The translations under genes were made by a program, and so were the position numbers. From contig CM065397.1 in the NCBI GenBank assembly GCA_033060915.1, positions 29,743,501 to 29,807,500 on the forward strand: 64,000 nt of DNA. Direction: 5' to 3'. The stretch comes from Euryodendron excelsum (taxonomy: Eukaryota; Streptophyta; Magnoliopsida; Ericales; Pentaphylacaceae). The notes under the pieces are model-generated. The model did no database searches. It was not told the DNA's origin and was given only the letters and a program-made list of their open reading frames with translations. Positions within the stretch are counted from its first letter, which is position 1, and every line of letters starts with the position of its first letter. Below are positions 1-10,874 of this stretch, piece after piece.

Positions 1-482
1 GAAAAGATGCTTCCGAAAAATGCTCATTTATATGGAGTGAATTTGTGGCTAGACAAGTGATCCGCTACAACATTCTCAACTCCAAAAATCTTTATTTTAA
101 ATGTGAAACTTTTATAACAAAAGAATCCACTAGATGAGGCATGGTTTTGCATCGGCCTTGGTTAGAAGGTACCTAAAAGCGGTGTGGTCAGTGTAAATGA
201 TCACTAAAGAGCCGATAAAGTAAGACCTAAACTTATCTAAGGCGAAAGCCACTACTAAAAGCTCTTTTTCCGTGGTGGTATAATTGACTTGGGCTTCATT
301 GAGGGTCTTGCTAGCATAGTAATGCCTTCTTATTTACCCTTTGGCCTAAAACCACCCCCACGGCGTAATCACTTGTATCACACATAAGCTTGAAAGACAG
401 GGACCAATTAGCTGAACGTATGATTGGGTAGTCAAAAGTCCTTTGAGCTTCTCAAAACCTCCTTGGCATGGAGATGTCCATT
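1..482 (-). pseudogene. RNase H fragment of element A
   Basis: The minus-strand reading contains MCDTSDYAVG, the first catalytic Asp region of Ty3/gypsy RNase H, near 370-400. Further along, remnants of the TIEKELL-type Glu motif and of the TDH motif appear in other frames. At least one frameshift and several stops separate these pieces, so no intact domain can be made. The domain would normally remove the RNA strand during reverse transcription. The matching domain in element B (59640-60070) is better preserved and supports the assignment. The window edge cuts the element just after this domain. Confidence 0.75.
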
Positions 483-495
483 CAAATGGAACATC

Positions 496-1445
496 TTACG
501 ACAACAAATGGCACATGGGCCAGGAGATAGCACTAAAACCCTCTATTAAATGTCGGTAAAAACTGGCATGCCCGAGGAAAGACCGGATATCCTTGACATT
601 CCTAGGGGTAGGCAACTTTTGGATTAGCTCTATCTTAGCCCTATCTACCTCAATCCCCTTAAAAGATATAATATGACCTAACATTATACCTTGAGTGACC
701 ATAAAATGGCACTTCTTCCAATTAAGCACAAGATGGTTTTCCTCACATCTTTCTAATGCCTTCTCAAGGTGCTCCAAACAACCCTTAAAGGTATCTCTGT
801 ACACCAAGAAATCATTCATAAAACCTCTACAGTTTTTTCCACCATGTTGCTAAATACTCATCATACATGTTTGAAAAGTGGTTGGTGCATTGCACAAGCC
901 AAATGGCATTTTCTTGTATGCATAAGTACTAAAACGATATATAAAAGTGATTTTGGCTCGATCTTCTAAGGCAATGTCAAATTTGGTTATAGTCAGAGTA
1001 CCCATCTAGAAAGCAATAATAAACTTTACCCGCTACCCTTTTAAGGACTTGGTTCAAGAATGGAAAAGAAAAGTGGTCCTTTCTTGCTACCGCATTAAGT
1101 CTACAATAGTCAATGCACATTTGCCACCCGATTTGAATCCTAGTGGGAACTAACTCATTCTTCTTTTACTACCATGATCCCTGATTTCTTAGGTACCACT
1201 TGGGTTGGACTAACCCATTTGGAGTTTGTTATGGGGTAAATAATACCCACATCTGAGAGTTTTAACACCTCTCCTTTGATAACCTCTTTCATATTGGGAT
1301 TCGAGAGCCTTTGCATTTGATGCACTAGCTTAGACTCCTCATCTAGAAAGATACGATGAGTGCAAACTAAGGAACTAATGCCATGAAGGTCAGTTATGGT
1401 CCACCCTAGAGCTTTTCTATAACACTTGAGCATAGCAACCAATCC
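496..1445 (-). pseudogene. Reverse transcriptase of element A, broken
   Basis: Two readable blocks lie at 1155-1442 (N-terminal fingers, with GWTITDLHGISS, GIIYPITNSKWVSP and VVPKKSG) and 496-819 (palm end and connection, with KKCHFMVTQGI and RSFLGHASFYR). The active-site motif that reads FIDDFSVYG in element B has become FMNDFLVYR here, so the first catalytic Asp is lost. The stretch between the blocks, 820-1154, has stops and shifts but still encodes RT remnants. The enzyme would have copied genomic RNA into cDNA in the virus-like particle. Family assignment is firm; the copy is dead. Confidence 0.85.
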
Positions 1446-1449
1446 CTCA

Positions 1450-2153
1450 TCTTAGCTTGAAGACAAGCTAGAGAAAATGAATACGGGGTATGATGCTCGC
1501 CCTCCTAGAAACACATACTTCAAAGTTGAAGGCAACGGTTTTCTCTCTAGGGTAGGAGGCTTTTCTTTTGAAGGTATGGGCTTGATGGCATTAGGGTATA
1601 GAGATTCAAATAAAGGGGTCCATTGACCTACTTGCATGCAATGGGTACTCTCTACCCCTTGGCTAGCTTTTTCCCCCAACACTATGGGATCACTCTCAAG
1701 TGATTCATGAGGCTCATTTCTCACCAAAGCTTTCACTAAAGAATCTTCATAAAATGCTTCGTCAAAATAATCCTGGACAATGACCTCAATAAAGTCCACT
1801 TCCCTAATATCCTCATACTTACCTTGTTGCTTAGCAACCGAGAAAATGTTCATCTCAAAGGTGGTATTGCCAAAGGACAACTTCACTAACCCATTCCAAC
1901 AATGAATGACAGCATTAGAGGTAGCTAGGAAGGGTCATCCTAGAATGGCGGGAATTTAGTTGTGAGCCATACTACTCTTAACGGGTTATGTATCCAGGAC
2001 TATGAAATTAACCGGGAAATAAAAATTATCTACTTGAATGAGAACATCTTCTATAATACCCTAAGGACTTTGATAGATAGATCCAACAATTGTAGGGTCG
2101 TAACTTACCTAATCCTAGTTCTTTGTAAACTGAATAAGGTAGAAGATTGACAC
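1450..2153 (-). pseudogene. C-terminal protease part and protease-RT linker of element A
   Basis: Minus-strand translation gives, in order, SSVNLLPYSVYKELGLG at about 2100-2155, FIVLDT near 1990-2015, a damaged ILGRPFLATSNA motif near 1910-1945, and KLSFGNTTFEMNIF near 1850-1886. This is the usual order in Athila protease and the linker that follows it. An uninterrupted linker frame of 144 codons runs 1452-1886. Upstream sequence including the catalytic DLG lies beyond solo LTR 1 at about 7480-7500, so the insertion split the protease in two. Several stops remain even if the insertion is ignored. Confidence 0.8.
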
Positions 2154-2158
2154 TAGAC
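2154..2158. repeat. TSD left of solo LTR 1 (TAGAC)
   Basis: TAGAC stands directly before the TG of solo LTR 1 and is repeated exactly at 7475-7479. Confidence 0.95.
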
Positions 2159-2318
2159 TGTCGCGCCCAGATTTTTCGCACTCGAGGAATACTCACCCAA
2201 GCGGGAAAAATGTTGTACTCTCTCGTTAGAACTCACCCTCCTAAAAGAATGAGTGCGACTAGGTTTGAATTGAAAACAGGTTTGAATAAAGGGCTTTTTG
2301 AAAAAGGTTCGGAGTTGC

Positions 2319-2345
2319 CACCTAACTTGATTAAGGTGAGTTAGG
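2319..2345 (-). other. Conserved U5 hairpin in solo LTR 1
   Basis: CCTAACT and AGTTAGG flank an 11-nt spacer, giving a 7-bp stem. The same structure occurs near the same LTR end in element 3, both LTRs of element 2 and solo LTR 2. Confidence 0.5.
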
Positions 2346-2689
2346 TCACCTAAAAACTAAGAAATAATCCGAAGATTACACTTAGGGTTTTTGAAAAAAC
2401 GCTTTTGAAAATATCTCCTCAAGAGAGGGTTTTTAAGAAAACAGGTTGTTTGGCAATCTTTGGAAAACATTTAGCCATTTTTAGAAAAATAACTCCTTTT
2501 GGTCTTTCGAAAACAGTGATCTAGGTTCGGAGGTTGGTTACGTGTAGGGAAGACGCACTAAGCTATCACCCTACCACGCCCTTTCGGTACCTATATGTCA
2601 ATCTACCCTAGATTCACCTATGAAAGTCTTTAACTAACCATAGTTCAACCCTATTCACTTTAGAAAACAATGTTTATAAACTAACATGA

Positions 2690-4870
2690 TGCATGATATG
2701 CAAGTGCAAAATAAGAGAAAATTGAAAAACATATTTGGAAATAAGGTTGAAAAGAAATTGATTTGAAAATAGATTTGAAGAGATAGAATTTGAAATTGGA
2801 AAGTTCAAAAATTTGGAAATAGGGATTTGAAAATAAAAAAAAAGTTCAAATTAGAATTTTAGATTTGAAAAGATTTTGAAAACCACACCCATGAGGGTGG
2901 AATTGAAAGTTTGAAAAGTGTTGTGACCGCCCCTATGAAGGTTGCCTACGTATCCCTTTGGGGGAATCAGGTCAGTCGTAGTTCGGACCGGAGTCCGATT
3001 GAAAATAGATTGATTTGAAGAGAGAGATTGGATTGGAAGAAAGAGATTGAATTGAAAATTGGATTTGAAATTGGAAGAGGAGATTGAAAATTGAAATTGA
3101 GAAAATTGGACTTTGATTTGAAAAGATAGATTTGGACTTGTTTTGAACAAGAGAAAGATGAAGGTTTAGGAAACCTAGTCTTAGGAAAAGCTTGACTTGA
3201 CTTGGAAGGTTTAGGAGATTAGGAAAGGTTGGATTTAGGAAATGTTTGAATTAGGAAATGTTCGATTTAGGAAAGTTTCGAATTAGAAAAGTTTCATTTT
3301 TGGAAAGTTTTGAAATTAGGAAAGTTTTCGAAAAAGGAAAGGTTTTCAGATTAGGAAAGTTCCCAAATTAGGAAAGTTTTGAAAATCGGAAAGTTTTGAA
3401 TTTAGAAATGTTTTGAAAAAGGGAAGTTTTGAATTTGGAAAGCTTTGAAAACAAGGAAGTTTTGAAAATAAGAAAAGTTTCGTTTTGGGAAAGGTTTGAA
3501 AAAGGAAAGTTTTCAATTTAGGAAATGTTTGAAAAAAAGGAAGTTTCAACTTAAGAAAGTCTTGAATTTAGAAAGTTTTGAATTTAGAAAAGTCTTAAAT
3601 TTGGAAAGATTTGAAGTTTAAGAGAGTTTAAAATTTAAAAAGTTCTAGGTTTAGAAAGATTCAACTCAAGAAAGTTTTAAATTTATTAAGTTTTGAATTT
3701 AGGAAGCTTAGAATTTTAGAAAGATTTGAAATTTAGAAAGTTTAGGATTTAGAAAGTTTTAGGTTTAGAAAGATTTAACTTAAGAAAGTTTTGAATTTGA
3801 AAAGATTTGAAATTTAGAAAGATTTGAAATTTAGAAAGTTTAGGATTTAGAAAGTTTTAGAGTTTTAGAAAATCTTGAGAATAGGAAAGGTTTGAATTTG
3901 GGAAAGGTTTGAAAACTTGGATTTGAAAAGTTAAGATTTGAAAAGGAGTAGAATTAGGAAATGGTTGAATTAGGAAAGATTGGAAGGTTGAATTTTAAAA
4001 CTTAGGAAAAATTTTTACGTTCAAGTTTTGGAAACTTAAGATTTAGGAAAGTAGAAGTTTAGGAAGGATTTGAATTAGGAAAGGTTGGATTAGGAAGGGA
4101 TTGGATTTGGTTTCTAAAAGCAAAGGTTTGATTTTGTTTCCAAAAACGGAGGATAGGATCTAATTTCCTAAACGGGAAGATTTGATTTGGTTTCCTAAAG
4201 GGAAAATAGGATTTGGCAAGAGTTTGGAAATGGAGATTCTAAAAACTCTAGATTTGAAAAACCATAGTTTTGACGTAGAAAATAGGTTTTGGAAACATGT
4301 ATAGTTTGGATGTAGAAAACAAAAGATTTTGGAAACCTAGGTTTAGGGCAAATTTCGAAAATCATGTTTTTGGAAAGAAAACTAGGGTTTCCTAATTGTG
4401 GGCTCTAAGGCTTGATTTGGGCTCTAAGAAAAGAGTTTTTTTTTTTTTTGGAAAGTGTGTTTTTGGAAACGAAAGTTTTTTAGAAGGGAATCCTAAGAAG
4501 GAGTTTTTGGAAAGTGAATTTGGAAAGAGAGTTTTTGGAAAAAGATTTTAAAGAGAAGGAGTTTTGGAAAGTGTGTTTTTGGAAACGTAGATTTTGGAAG
4601 GTAGATCCTAGGGGGGAATTTCTAGAAGGGAGATTTTGGAAAGAGAGTTTTTGGAAAGATTTTTTTTTTTGGGGAACGTTTTTAGAGAGTGGATTTTGGG
4701 GAAAGGAGTTTGGAAAGGAGTTGAAAAAGGGAGTTTTGAAAAATAGATTTTTGGAAAGGAGTTTTTGAAAACAATTTTGAAGAGGGGGGAGTTTTAGGAA
4801 AGTATGTTGGAAAAGAGATTTTTAGGAGGAAGGAATTTTTGAAAAGAGAGTTTTTTGGAAAGTATGAAAA
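2690..4870 (-). repeat. Purine-rich degenerate repeat tract in U5 of solo LTR 1
   Basis: The plus strand is a run of short irregular units such as GGAAAGTTTTGAATTTAG and TTAGGAAAGTTT, with few C residues. In LTR sense it is pyrimidine-rich. No coding frame is credible; the open frames here are by-products of biased composition. Equivalent tracts lie in all seven Ogre-like LTR segments of the window. Confidence 0.85.
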
Positions 4871-5445
4871 CATCTCACTTTCCTAAAGTGATTCTAGCCA
4901 TAAGAGGACTAGAACCACTTTTAAGAAAGTGGTTTTAAAAACAAGGTTTGAAAATATAGACCAAAAGGCCACTTTTAATATAACACTTTCCTAAAGCAAC
5001 CCTAGCCATGGAAAGGCTAGAATCACCCTAGGATTGTGGTTTTGAAAACAAGTTTTTGAAAAAGAGATTTTGATGCAATTTTGAAAACAAGTTTGAAAAC
5101 GCTTTGAAAAACAACTTTGAAAACGAGTTTTGGAAGATGCAAGACTATGATATGCACAATGCAATTTGGGGTCGTGAACATACAAGGTTAAGGCTTCACC
5201 ACATAATTAAGGGGGCCAGACCCACGTGGTCTTTGGTTAGACTAGAAGAAAGCCCCCGACACGGTGACTCTCCCATAGTCCAATCCTACACATGGACCGG
5301 GAATCCCCTTGTTTCAAGCATGCAAAGAAAGGGGGGGGGGGGAAAGATATGGGGGATTAAAATAGAGAAAACCCAAGTGGGTTGGAGAGAGAAGAGAGAG
5401 GGGGGAAGTGCAGAAAATTAAAGAGAAAGCCTACCTTGTTTCTTG

Positions 5446-5451
5446 TTTATT
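5446..5451 (-). promoter_or_regulatory. Candidate poly(A) signal of solo LTR 1
   Basis: Minus-strand AATAAA lies about 300 bp after the TATA box and is kept at the same place in element 3 (20264, 34151) and solo LTR 2 (53770). It may mark the end of R. Confidence 0.5.
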
Positions 5452-5750
5452 TTGCGCGCCGTGCAGTCTTCGGTCTTCGGTCTTCGGTCTTGAACTTCTT
5501 CTTCAACCTTCAAGGATTGTCTTCAAGCTTTAGATGGCAGCTCTTCAAGTCTTCCAAGGATGGTTGAAGGTTAGGGTATGAGTGTATGAGGGAGTGTATG
5601 AGTGTATAGGAGGCTAGGGTTTGTGTATAGTGGCTAGGGTTTAGAAAACCTAAGGAGGCTAGGGTTTTGGAGGTGCTCGAGCTCTGTATATCGAAATATA
5701 GGATTCTTCAGTTAAGTTTGCAGACCCTTTTCACGTTGATCGAGGCTCTG

Positions 5751-5758
5751 TATTTATA
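5751..5758 (-). promoter_or_regulatory. TATA box of solo LTR 1
   Basis: Minus-strand TATAAATA, followed by the conserved ACAGAGCCTC. The same block is present in the other Ogre-like LTRs of this window. Confidence 0.75.
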
Positions 5759-5772
5759 GAAGTTGGACAAGC

Positions 5773-5873
5773 CTGGCGCCTGTTGTAGTGGCGCTAGGGC
5801 AAAATTTATACTAGCGCCACTAGGAGTGGCGCTAGGCCATTTTTTGGCTTGGCGCCACTGCTAGTGGCGCCAG
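5773..5873. repeat. GGCGCC palindromes upstream of the TATA box, solo LTR 1
   Basis: Three imperfect palindromes have arms of about 10 bp built from TGGCGCCACT and its reverse complement, around a 2-4-bp centre. They lie just upstream of the TATA box in LTR sense and recur in element 3 at 19843-19942. Confidence 0.7.
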
Positions 5874-6084
5874 CCATTTAGGAAACAATTAAGGTCGGCA
5901 AGCAACGTATCTTTGACTAGATTTGGGCGCCTGTACTAGTGACTACCATGTAAACTTTAGCCTGGCTTCACTAGAAGTGACTCCGGAAAGTTCGGGAATG
6001 ATTTGAAGGAGCCGGGAGTGGCCCGGAAGGCCGGAAAGGAGCAGGAACACTTAAAATAGTGTCCTGGAGGTATTTGACTTGAAA

Positions 6085-6610
6085 AGTGAGGATTGGATGT
6101 GTCGGAAAGGTTGACCGAGCCTTTAGGGGCAAAATGGTCAATCGGACCGGAAAACTGCTGGGATAGACTCCAACTGTCCCGGAAGAAGACTTGGGTTCTG
6201 GAAACATTATTTAGAACGTTCCCAGAGGTTGCCGATTTGATTCCCAGGGCCGGTGTGGTCGGAAATGGAGACTGGCCCACCAGGGGCAAAAAGGTCATTT
6301 TGTACCGGGTTTGCCGGAACTGACTCGGAATGGTCCGGAAAGGTAAAGAAAGGTTGAGAACACTATAAAAAGTATTCTCGGGACATTACCGGTTTGATAC
6401 CCAGAGCCGGTGTGGTTGAAGAAGGAGACCGGCCCTCTAGGGGCAAAACGGTCATTTTGCACGGGGTTGGCCGGAACTGATTCGGGATGGTTCGGAAAGG
6501 TAACGGAAGGTCGAGAACACTATAAAAAGTATTCTCGGGACATTACCGGTTTGATACCCAGAGCCGGTGTGGTTCCCGGGGCATTCGGATGCCTAGGGGC
6601 AAAATGGTCA
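6085..6610 (-). repeat. About 157-bp tandem repeats in U3, solo LTR 1
   Basis: Three units each contain AGAGCCGGTGTGG, GGGGCAAAACGGTCATTTTG and a GAGAATACT/AGTATTCTC-like palindrome. Repeat marks near 6248, 6401 and 6561 give a period near 157 bp. The array matches that of element 3 at 19149-19616. Confidence 0.75.
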
Positions 6611-6703
6611 TCTTGACCGAAAAGTCTCGGAAAAGGTCCTAAGGGTAGTCTGGTCATTTTTCACCGAAGTGGGCTAACAGCCACTGGTGTTGACCTAGGT
6701 TTT

Positions 6704-7233
6704 GAGTGTTTCCGCCACTCAAACGGTGTGAGTATTTTCGCTACTCGGAGGGTTGAGTATTTCCGCTACTCGGACGGGGTTGATGATTTGTGAGTATTTC
6801 CGCTACTCAGACGGGATTGAGTATTTCTGCTACTCAGATGGGATTGATGATTTGGGAGTATTTCCGCTACTCTAATGGTGGAGTATTTCCGCTACTCTAA
6901 CGGCTCTGTGAGTATTTCCGCTACTCTAACGGTTTTATGAGTAGTTTTGTTACTCGGACCGTCTCGAGAGAGGGATTCAAAAGGGGTCTTATCGTCTCCG
7001 AAGAGACGTGCCTGGATTGGAACCATCTCGAGGAATAAACTGTCTCGAGAGAGGGATTGGAAAGGGGTCTTACCGACTCCGAAGAGACGTGCCTGGGTTT
7101 TGAGTGTTTCCGCCACTCTAACGGTGTTGTGAGTGTTTCCGCTACTCTGACGGTTTTGTGAGTGTTTCCGCCACTCCGACGGTTTGGTGAGTGTTTCCGC
7201 CACTCTGACGGTTTTGTGAGTGTTTTACTACTC
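6704..7233. repeat. Expanded GAGTR...YACTC dyad array (14 copies)
   Basis: Fourteen copies of a 17-bp dyad, read on the plus strand mainly as GAGTATTTCCGCTACTC or GAGTGTTTCCGCCACTC, are spaced about 25-45 bp apart. Nine lie at 6704-6955 and five at 7098-7233. The other LTRs here have three copies each. The centre is GCGGAAA on the complementary strand. Confidence 0.8.
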
Positions 7234-7275
7234 GGACCGTCTCAAGGAATAAACTGTCTCGAGAGAGGGATCAGA
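6957..7275 (-). repeat. Reduced 81-bp repeat array, solo LTR 1
   Basis: Two units carrying GAGACGTGCCTGG (near 7003 and 7083) and copies of AATAAACTGTCTCGAGAGAG are present, with a last core copy displaced to about 7238-7265 by the dyad array. Element 3 has six periods of the same repeat. Confidence 0.7.
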
Positions 7276-7474
7276 ATTGGAATAAGAAAGGATAATGCCC
7301 CTAAGGGCATTTTGGTCATTTTGCCTCTATTTGGGCCTGACAGGCCCACGAAGCGATGGAAAGATGGAATTTGAAACTAGAGAATTGGATTCGATAGAAA
7401 TATGCCCAAAATGACTTGAAAACAAGTCTGGACAGAGTGTAGACTGCCGAGCGGTCAAAAATGTGGTGCTTACA

Positions 7475-7479
7475 TAGAC
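7475..7479. repeat. TSD right of solo LTR 1 (TAGAC)
   Basis: TAGAC directly follows the terminal CA of solo LTR 1 and matches 2154-2158. Confidence 0.95.
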
Positions 7480-8139
7480 CCTAAGTCTAAAAGATCACGA
7501 TCTATCCTATTCCCTCCTATGGTGTAAGAAATTGTAGGGTAATTGGGGTCCTTAAATTTCGATGCGGCCTTGCATTACAAGAGTACTTTGGTTTTCATTC
7601 ATCATGACCTTTTCTTTCACATGTAACTTTCTCTTAAAAGTACGCAAGTCCTTTAAAAACCTGGCATAAGGAGCTATTAGCTTGATAACATCAAGAATAT
7701 GAATATTGACCTTTACTTGTTTGAAAACTTCATAAATTTTGGCATTTAGAAGTTCATTCTTGGGTTTGGTTAACCTTTGGGAAAAAGGGGCATGTTTCAA
7801 GATGTCCCTCCCCTTTTCCTTTATCTTACTTGAAGTCTCAATTGGCTTCTCATAGTTCTCTTCCTCCGTTTCTCTCTTTTCTAACTCTCCAGATTGTCCA
7901 ACTCTCTCTTTTCCCTTCTCTTCTTGCTCAACACACACCTTAGAAGACTTGTTCCTAGGTGGGATGGTTTTGTCGATGACTTTGCCGCTTCTAAGAGTAG
8001 TGACAACTTGCACTTGCTTATTGCTATATTTAGGGTCAGTTTTACCCTCGGTAATGTGTACTTGTCTCACCATTGGTTTTGGTTGAGGTTGAGCTAAGAA
8101 TCTTCTTGGGACATGTTATGTCAAAGCTTGTGTCAAGTT
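7480..8139 (-). pseudogene. Gag-protease linker and N-terminal protease of element A
   Basis: A frame at 7552-8073 encodes a charged linker, including VVTTLRSGKVIDKTIPP and, later, VNIHILDVIKLIAPYARFLKDL. This pattern precedes the protease in Athila elements. Downstream on the minus strand, 7480-7555 gives KFKDPNYPTISYTIGGN and then RIDRDLLDLGS, which includes the catalytic Asp of the retropepsin (DLGS). The reading stops where solo LTR 1 is inserted, inside the codons after DLGS. The rest of the protease lies at 1887-2153. There is one stop between linker and protease blocks. Confidence 0.8.
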
Positions 8140-9519
8140 AGACATTTATTTCTCGATGTCTTCTAGCAACCTAATGTGTTGATCAAGTACTTTCTCTTGC
8201 TTATCTACTCTTGTGTTCACCTCTCTCGTATCAATTGAAAGTTGATAGACATTATCCTCAATTGGTTTTTTATAAGGAGGTTGATACACGTTGGGTTGGG
8301 CTTGGAAAGTAGCTACCGGTGGAGGTTGAGGTTAAAATTGTTGTGGTTGTGGTTGGAAAGGTGGAGGTGGAGCTTGATAAGCTTGAGTGTTTTGAGGCCC
8401 TCCTTGAAATGGTTGAGGGTTTAAAGTACCATCATTCCTCCATCCAAAGTTGGGATGATTTCTCCATCCCGGGTTGTAAGTGTTAGAATATGGGTTGCCA
8501 GCTCTTTGGAATTGACCAATGGCATTGACTTGGCCATGCAATACTTCTTTTACCCGCGGGATGACCGTATATGAAGCGGTATCATGATTTGTTGTCTCAC
8601 AAACCACAACTTATTTCCTTAATTACCTCACTTTTTATTGCATTCACCTTTTTAACTTCTATGGCCTCTACATTACAAGAAAGGTTAACAATTCTAGCAT
8701 TGATGTCATCAACATTATTAAGTTAAAAATTCCCAGTGCCTTGTGAATTTGGCCTAGGTTTAGGATTTTGGGTCCCGGTGGTAGCCTAATCTCTAGTGAA
8801 GTTTGTTAAGTAATCAAAGTAGGTATAAGCCTCTTGGGGATCCTTATCAAAAAGAGTCCTAGCACATATTGACTCAACAAATTATTTCAGTTGTGTGGTT
8901 AAAGATTAGTAGAAGGTATTGATGAGATGCCAATCGGCAAAACCATGATGTGGGCACGAATGTAGCAACTCTTTGAACCTCTCCCAACATTGGAAGAAGA
9001 ATTTTTCCAATCATTAGAAAAAATTGTGAGATTTGGCGTCTAAGTGCTTCGGTTTTATGTTCAGGGAAGAAATGCTTCAAAAATTCCCCTTGTAATGAAA
9101 CCCAAGAGTGTATGGACATAGGCGTCAATGAATTGAACCATATCTTGGCCTTATCCTTGAACGAAAATGGAAAAAGTTTGAAGAGAAAAAAACCCCCCTT
9201 GGATAAGTGTTGTCCATGAATATAGAGCACACATCGTAAAATTCCTTTAGGGTTTTAGCATGGGGGGCTCCCATGTCACCATAGTCACTCCCTCTCTTGA
9301 AGTCACCTCCTATATTGGCATTAGAATTAAGGTTAGGGTGGTGTTTAGGTTTGGTGGAACACCATCATTAATGCTCGCCAATGGGATTGGGCCTAAGTTA
9401 ACAACTAGGGGTAAACCGGGGTTAGGATCTCTCACGGGAGAAGGGGTGCGAACATGGGTAATTCTCACTAGACGATTGTGGATGTCTCTAATGTATGATG
9501 ACATGCAAATGCAATGCAC
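8140..9519 (-). pseudogene. Gag of element A, broken
   Basis: The N-terminal piece (9310-9519) begins MHCICMSSYIRDIHNRLVRI, almost the same as the gag start of element B at 14719. The core (8874-9230) contains FKDKAKIWFNSLTPMSIHSW and FLKHFFPEHKT, hallmarks of the PF03732-type retrotransposon Gag domain. A later block (8332-8607) holds the degenerate C..H zinc-knuckle area and a Gly/Asn/Gln-rich segment with NPYSNTYNPGWRNHPNFGW. Gag would form the virus-like particle. Frames are separated by stops at about 8610-8870 and 9230-9310, so this copy cannot encode a full protein. Confidence 0.82.
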
Positions 9520-9960
9520 ATATAAGAGACCATCCGAGTCTCAAGCAATACAACATACACAATCATTTCCACTGATTAATTTTCCTTCTGAACCCTCTAA
9601 TCTCCATATATATAAACCACTGATTCAACATTCAATTTCAATTCACACAACCGACACTTTCAATCTCCACATGCAAAGACAATACCATCGATAAACAGTT
9701 AACACACATGCTTATCCACCAATTACTAGTCACTGATTGATCAATGAATCAATTCAAAAACTCTACACTATCCACTCAAAAGAATCCTAAAATAAGGAGA
9801 AAAATCAAGAAATAAAATCTAACATGCTATTCACATAAAAGGTGGAACGAAGTTACCTATGACCTTAGCTGAAGACTCCTTCGTCATGGTGGACAAATGG
9901 AGATCCAATCTACCAATCTTTCTTCAATCCAAAGTTTGTTAATGCATGACTTGTGCCTTT
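9520..9960 (-). other. Leader of element A between PBS and gag
   Basis: This AT-rich stretch separates the PBS from the first gag codons. I see no coding frame or RNA gene. It corresponds to 14383-14718 of element B. Confidence 0.6.
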
Positions 9961-9980
9961 GATCCCCGACAATGACACCA
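9961..9980 (-). other. Primer-binding site of element A (tRNA-Asp type, decayed)
   Basis: On the minus strand this reads TGGTGTCATTGTCGGGGATC. It resembles the TGGCGCCGTTGCCGGGGATC site, complementary to the plant tRNA-Asp 3' end, with C-to-T or G-to-A changes mostly at CG or CC sites. It lies 5 bp inside the LTR. Confidence 0.8.
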
Positions 9981-10847
9981 AAACTTGAATTGCTCCTTAA
10001 AATGTTGTATGCTAAGCTCCCACAAGAGAACGGGCGTTGTGATTGAAGTATAAACCCGGTGAGTGCTGGATGTTGATTATTTCGAAGGTTAAGCCAAATA
10101 TAAGCTATAAGCACTTGACAAACACAACTTTCCCAAGGTTGAATCACAATTAAAGAGAATTAAACCTAAAATTAAACCAAAAATCATTTGATGTTGAGAG
10201 ATGGTGATTACTACACTAATTCAACAATTAAAACTAAATTTTAATGTATTATAAAAGGTCCTTAATACAATTGATTCAACCAACCATGCTCATCAACCAT
10301 TTAATAGACATTTGTATAACTAAAATTAAGGATTACATCGCGAATCCTTGATCCGGAGGATTTTGACCATAGAAATAGGAATTCATTGTAATTTGATTTT
10401 AGAATTGAATTCAATTTGAGAATCATGTGACTCTACCATCAACTTGTGCAAACTCTATACCAAACCTAAGGATGTGCAAATAAATTACCAAATCTATGTA
10501 AGAACAAAAGTTTTCTAATAGATCTAAAGTACAACTACAGTGAATTAAACTAATAGAAGAGAAATCATTAAAGTCCAAGTTACCTCAATTCAATACAATT
10601 TCTTCTTGATTCAAGCCATTCTATTATGGAATCTAGTAGCGACATCCTCTCTTGAATGCAATTGTGAAGACCATCCTTCTATTTTAGATCTAAACTATAA
10701 TGATTTAAAGTATTTGATTACAAAGAAATTCAACTATTACAATGAAATCTAAACTATATATCTTTACAATACTCTCTAAAAACTCTATATGTAAATCTAG
10801 AAATGTATGGAATGAAGAGTAAATCCCCAAATTTGGCAGAAGCTACC

Positions 10848-10854
10848 TTATATA
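10848..10854 (-). promoter_or_regulatory. TATA box of LTR A
   Basis: Minus-strand TATATAA, at the same relative place as TATAAAAG in LTR B (13872). Confidence 0.6.
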
Positions 10855-10874
10855 GCTGTGTAGAAACAGGGCAC

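Larger units (their letters stand above)
2159..7474 (-). mobile_element. Solo LTR 1 of an Ogre/Tat-like element (5316 bp)
   Basis: On the plus strand this begins TGTCGCGCCCAG and ends GGTGCTTACA. It is the reverse complement of the element 3 LTR (TGTAAGCACC...GCGCGACA), so it is in minus orientation. Exact 5-bp duplications TAGAC flank it and no internal retrotransposon sequence is present, which defines a solo LTR. Such LTRs are thought to arise by recombination between the two LTRs of a full element. The length matches the 5204-5231 bp LTRs of element 3 and is unusually large, as known for the Ogre lineage. In its own direction the order is U3 with repeat arrays, TATA box, a probable AATAAA, then a long U5. 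Confidence 0.93.

Noticed and set aside
3346..4873. Phe/Lys/Ser-rich open frames in purine-rich tracts
   Set aside because: They come from degenerate GGAAAGTTT repeats lacking stops in some frames. The same occurs at 16967-17227, 22667-22942, 36502-36821, 46421-47080 and 50933-51175.
5104..5421. Conserved antisense frame in the LTR as a real gene
   Set aside because: It is kept in four copies of one subfamily but broken in element 2 and LTR 4. High nucleotide conservation of the region explains it better.
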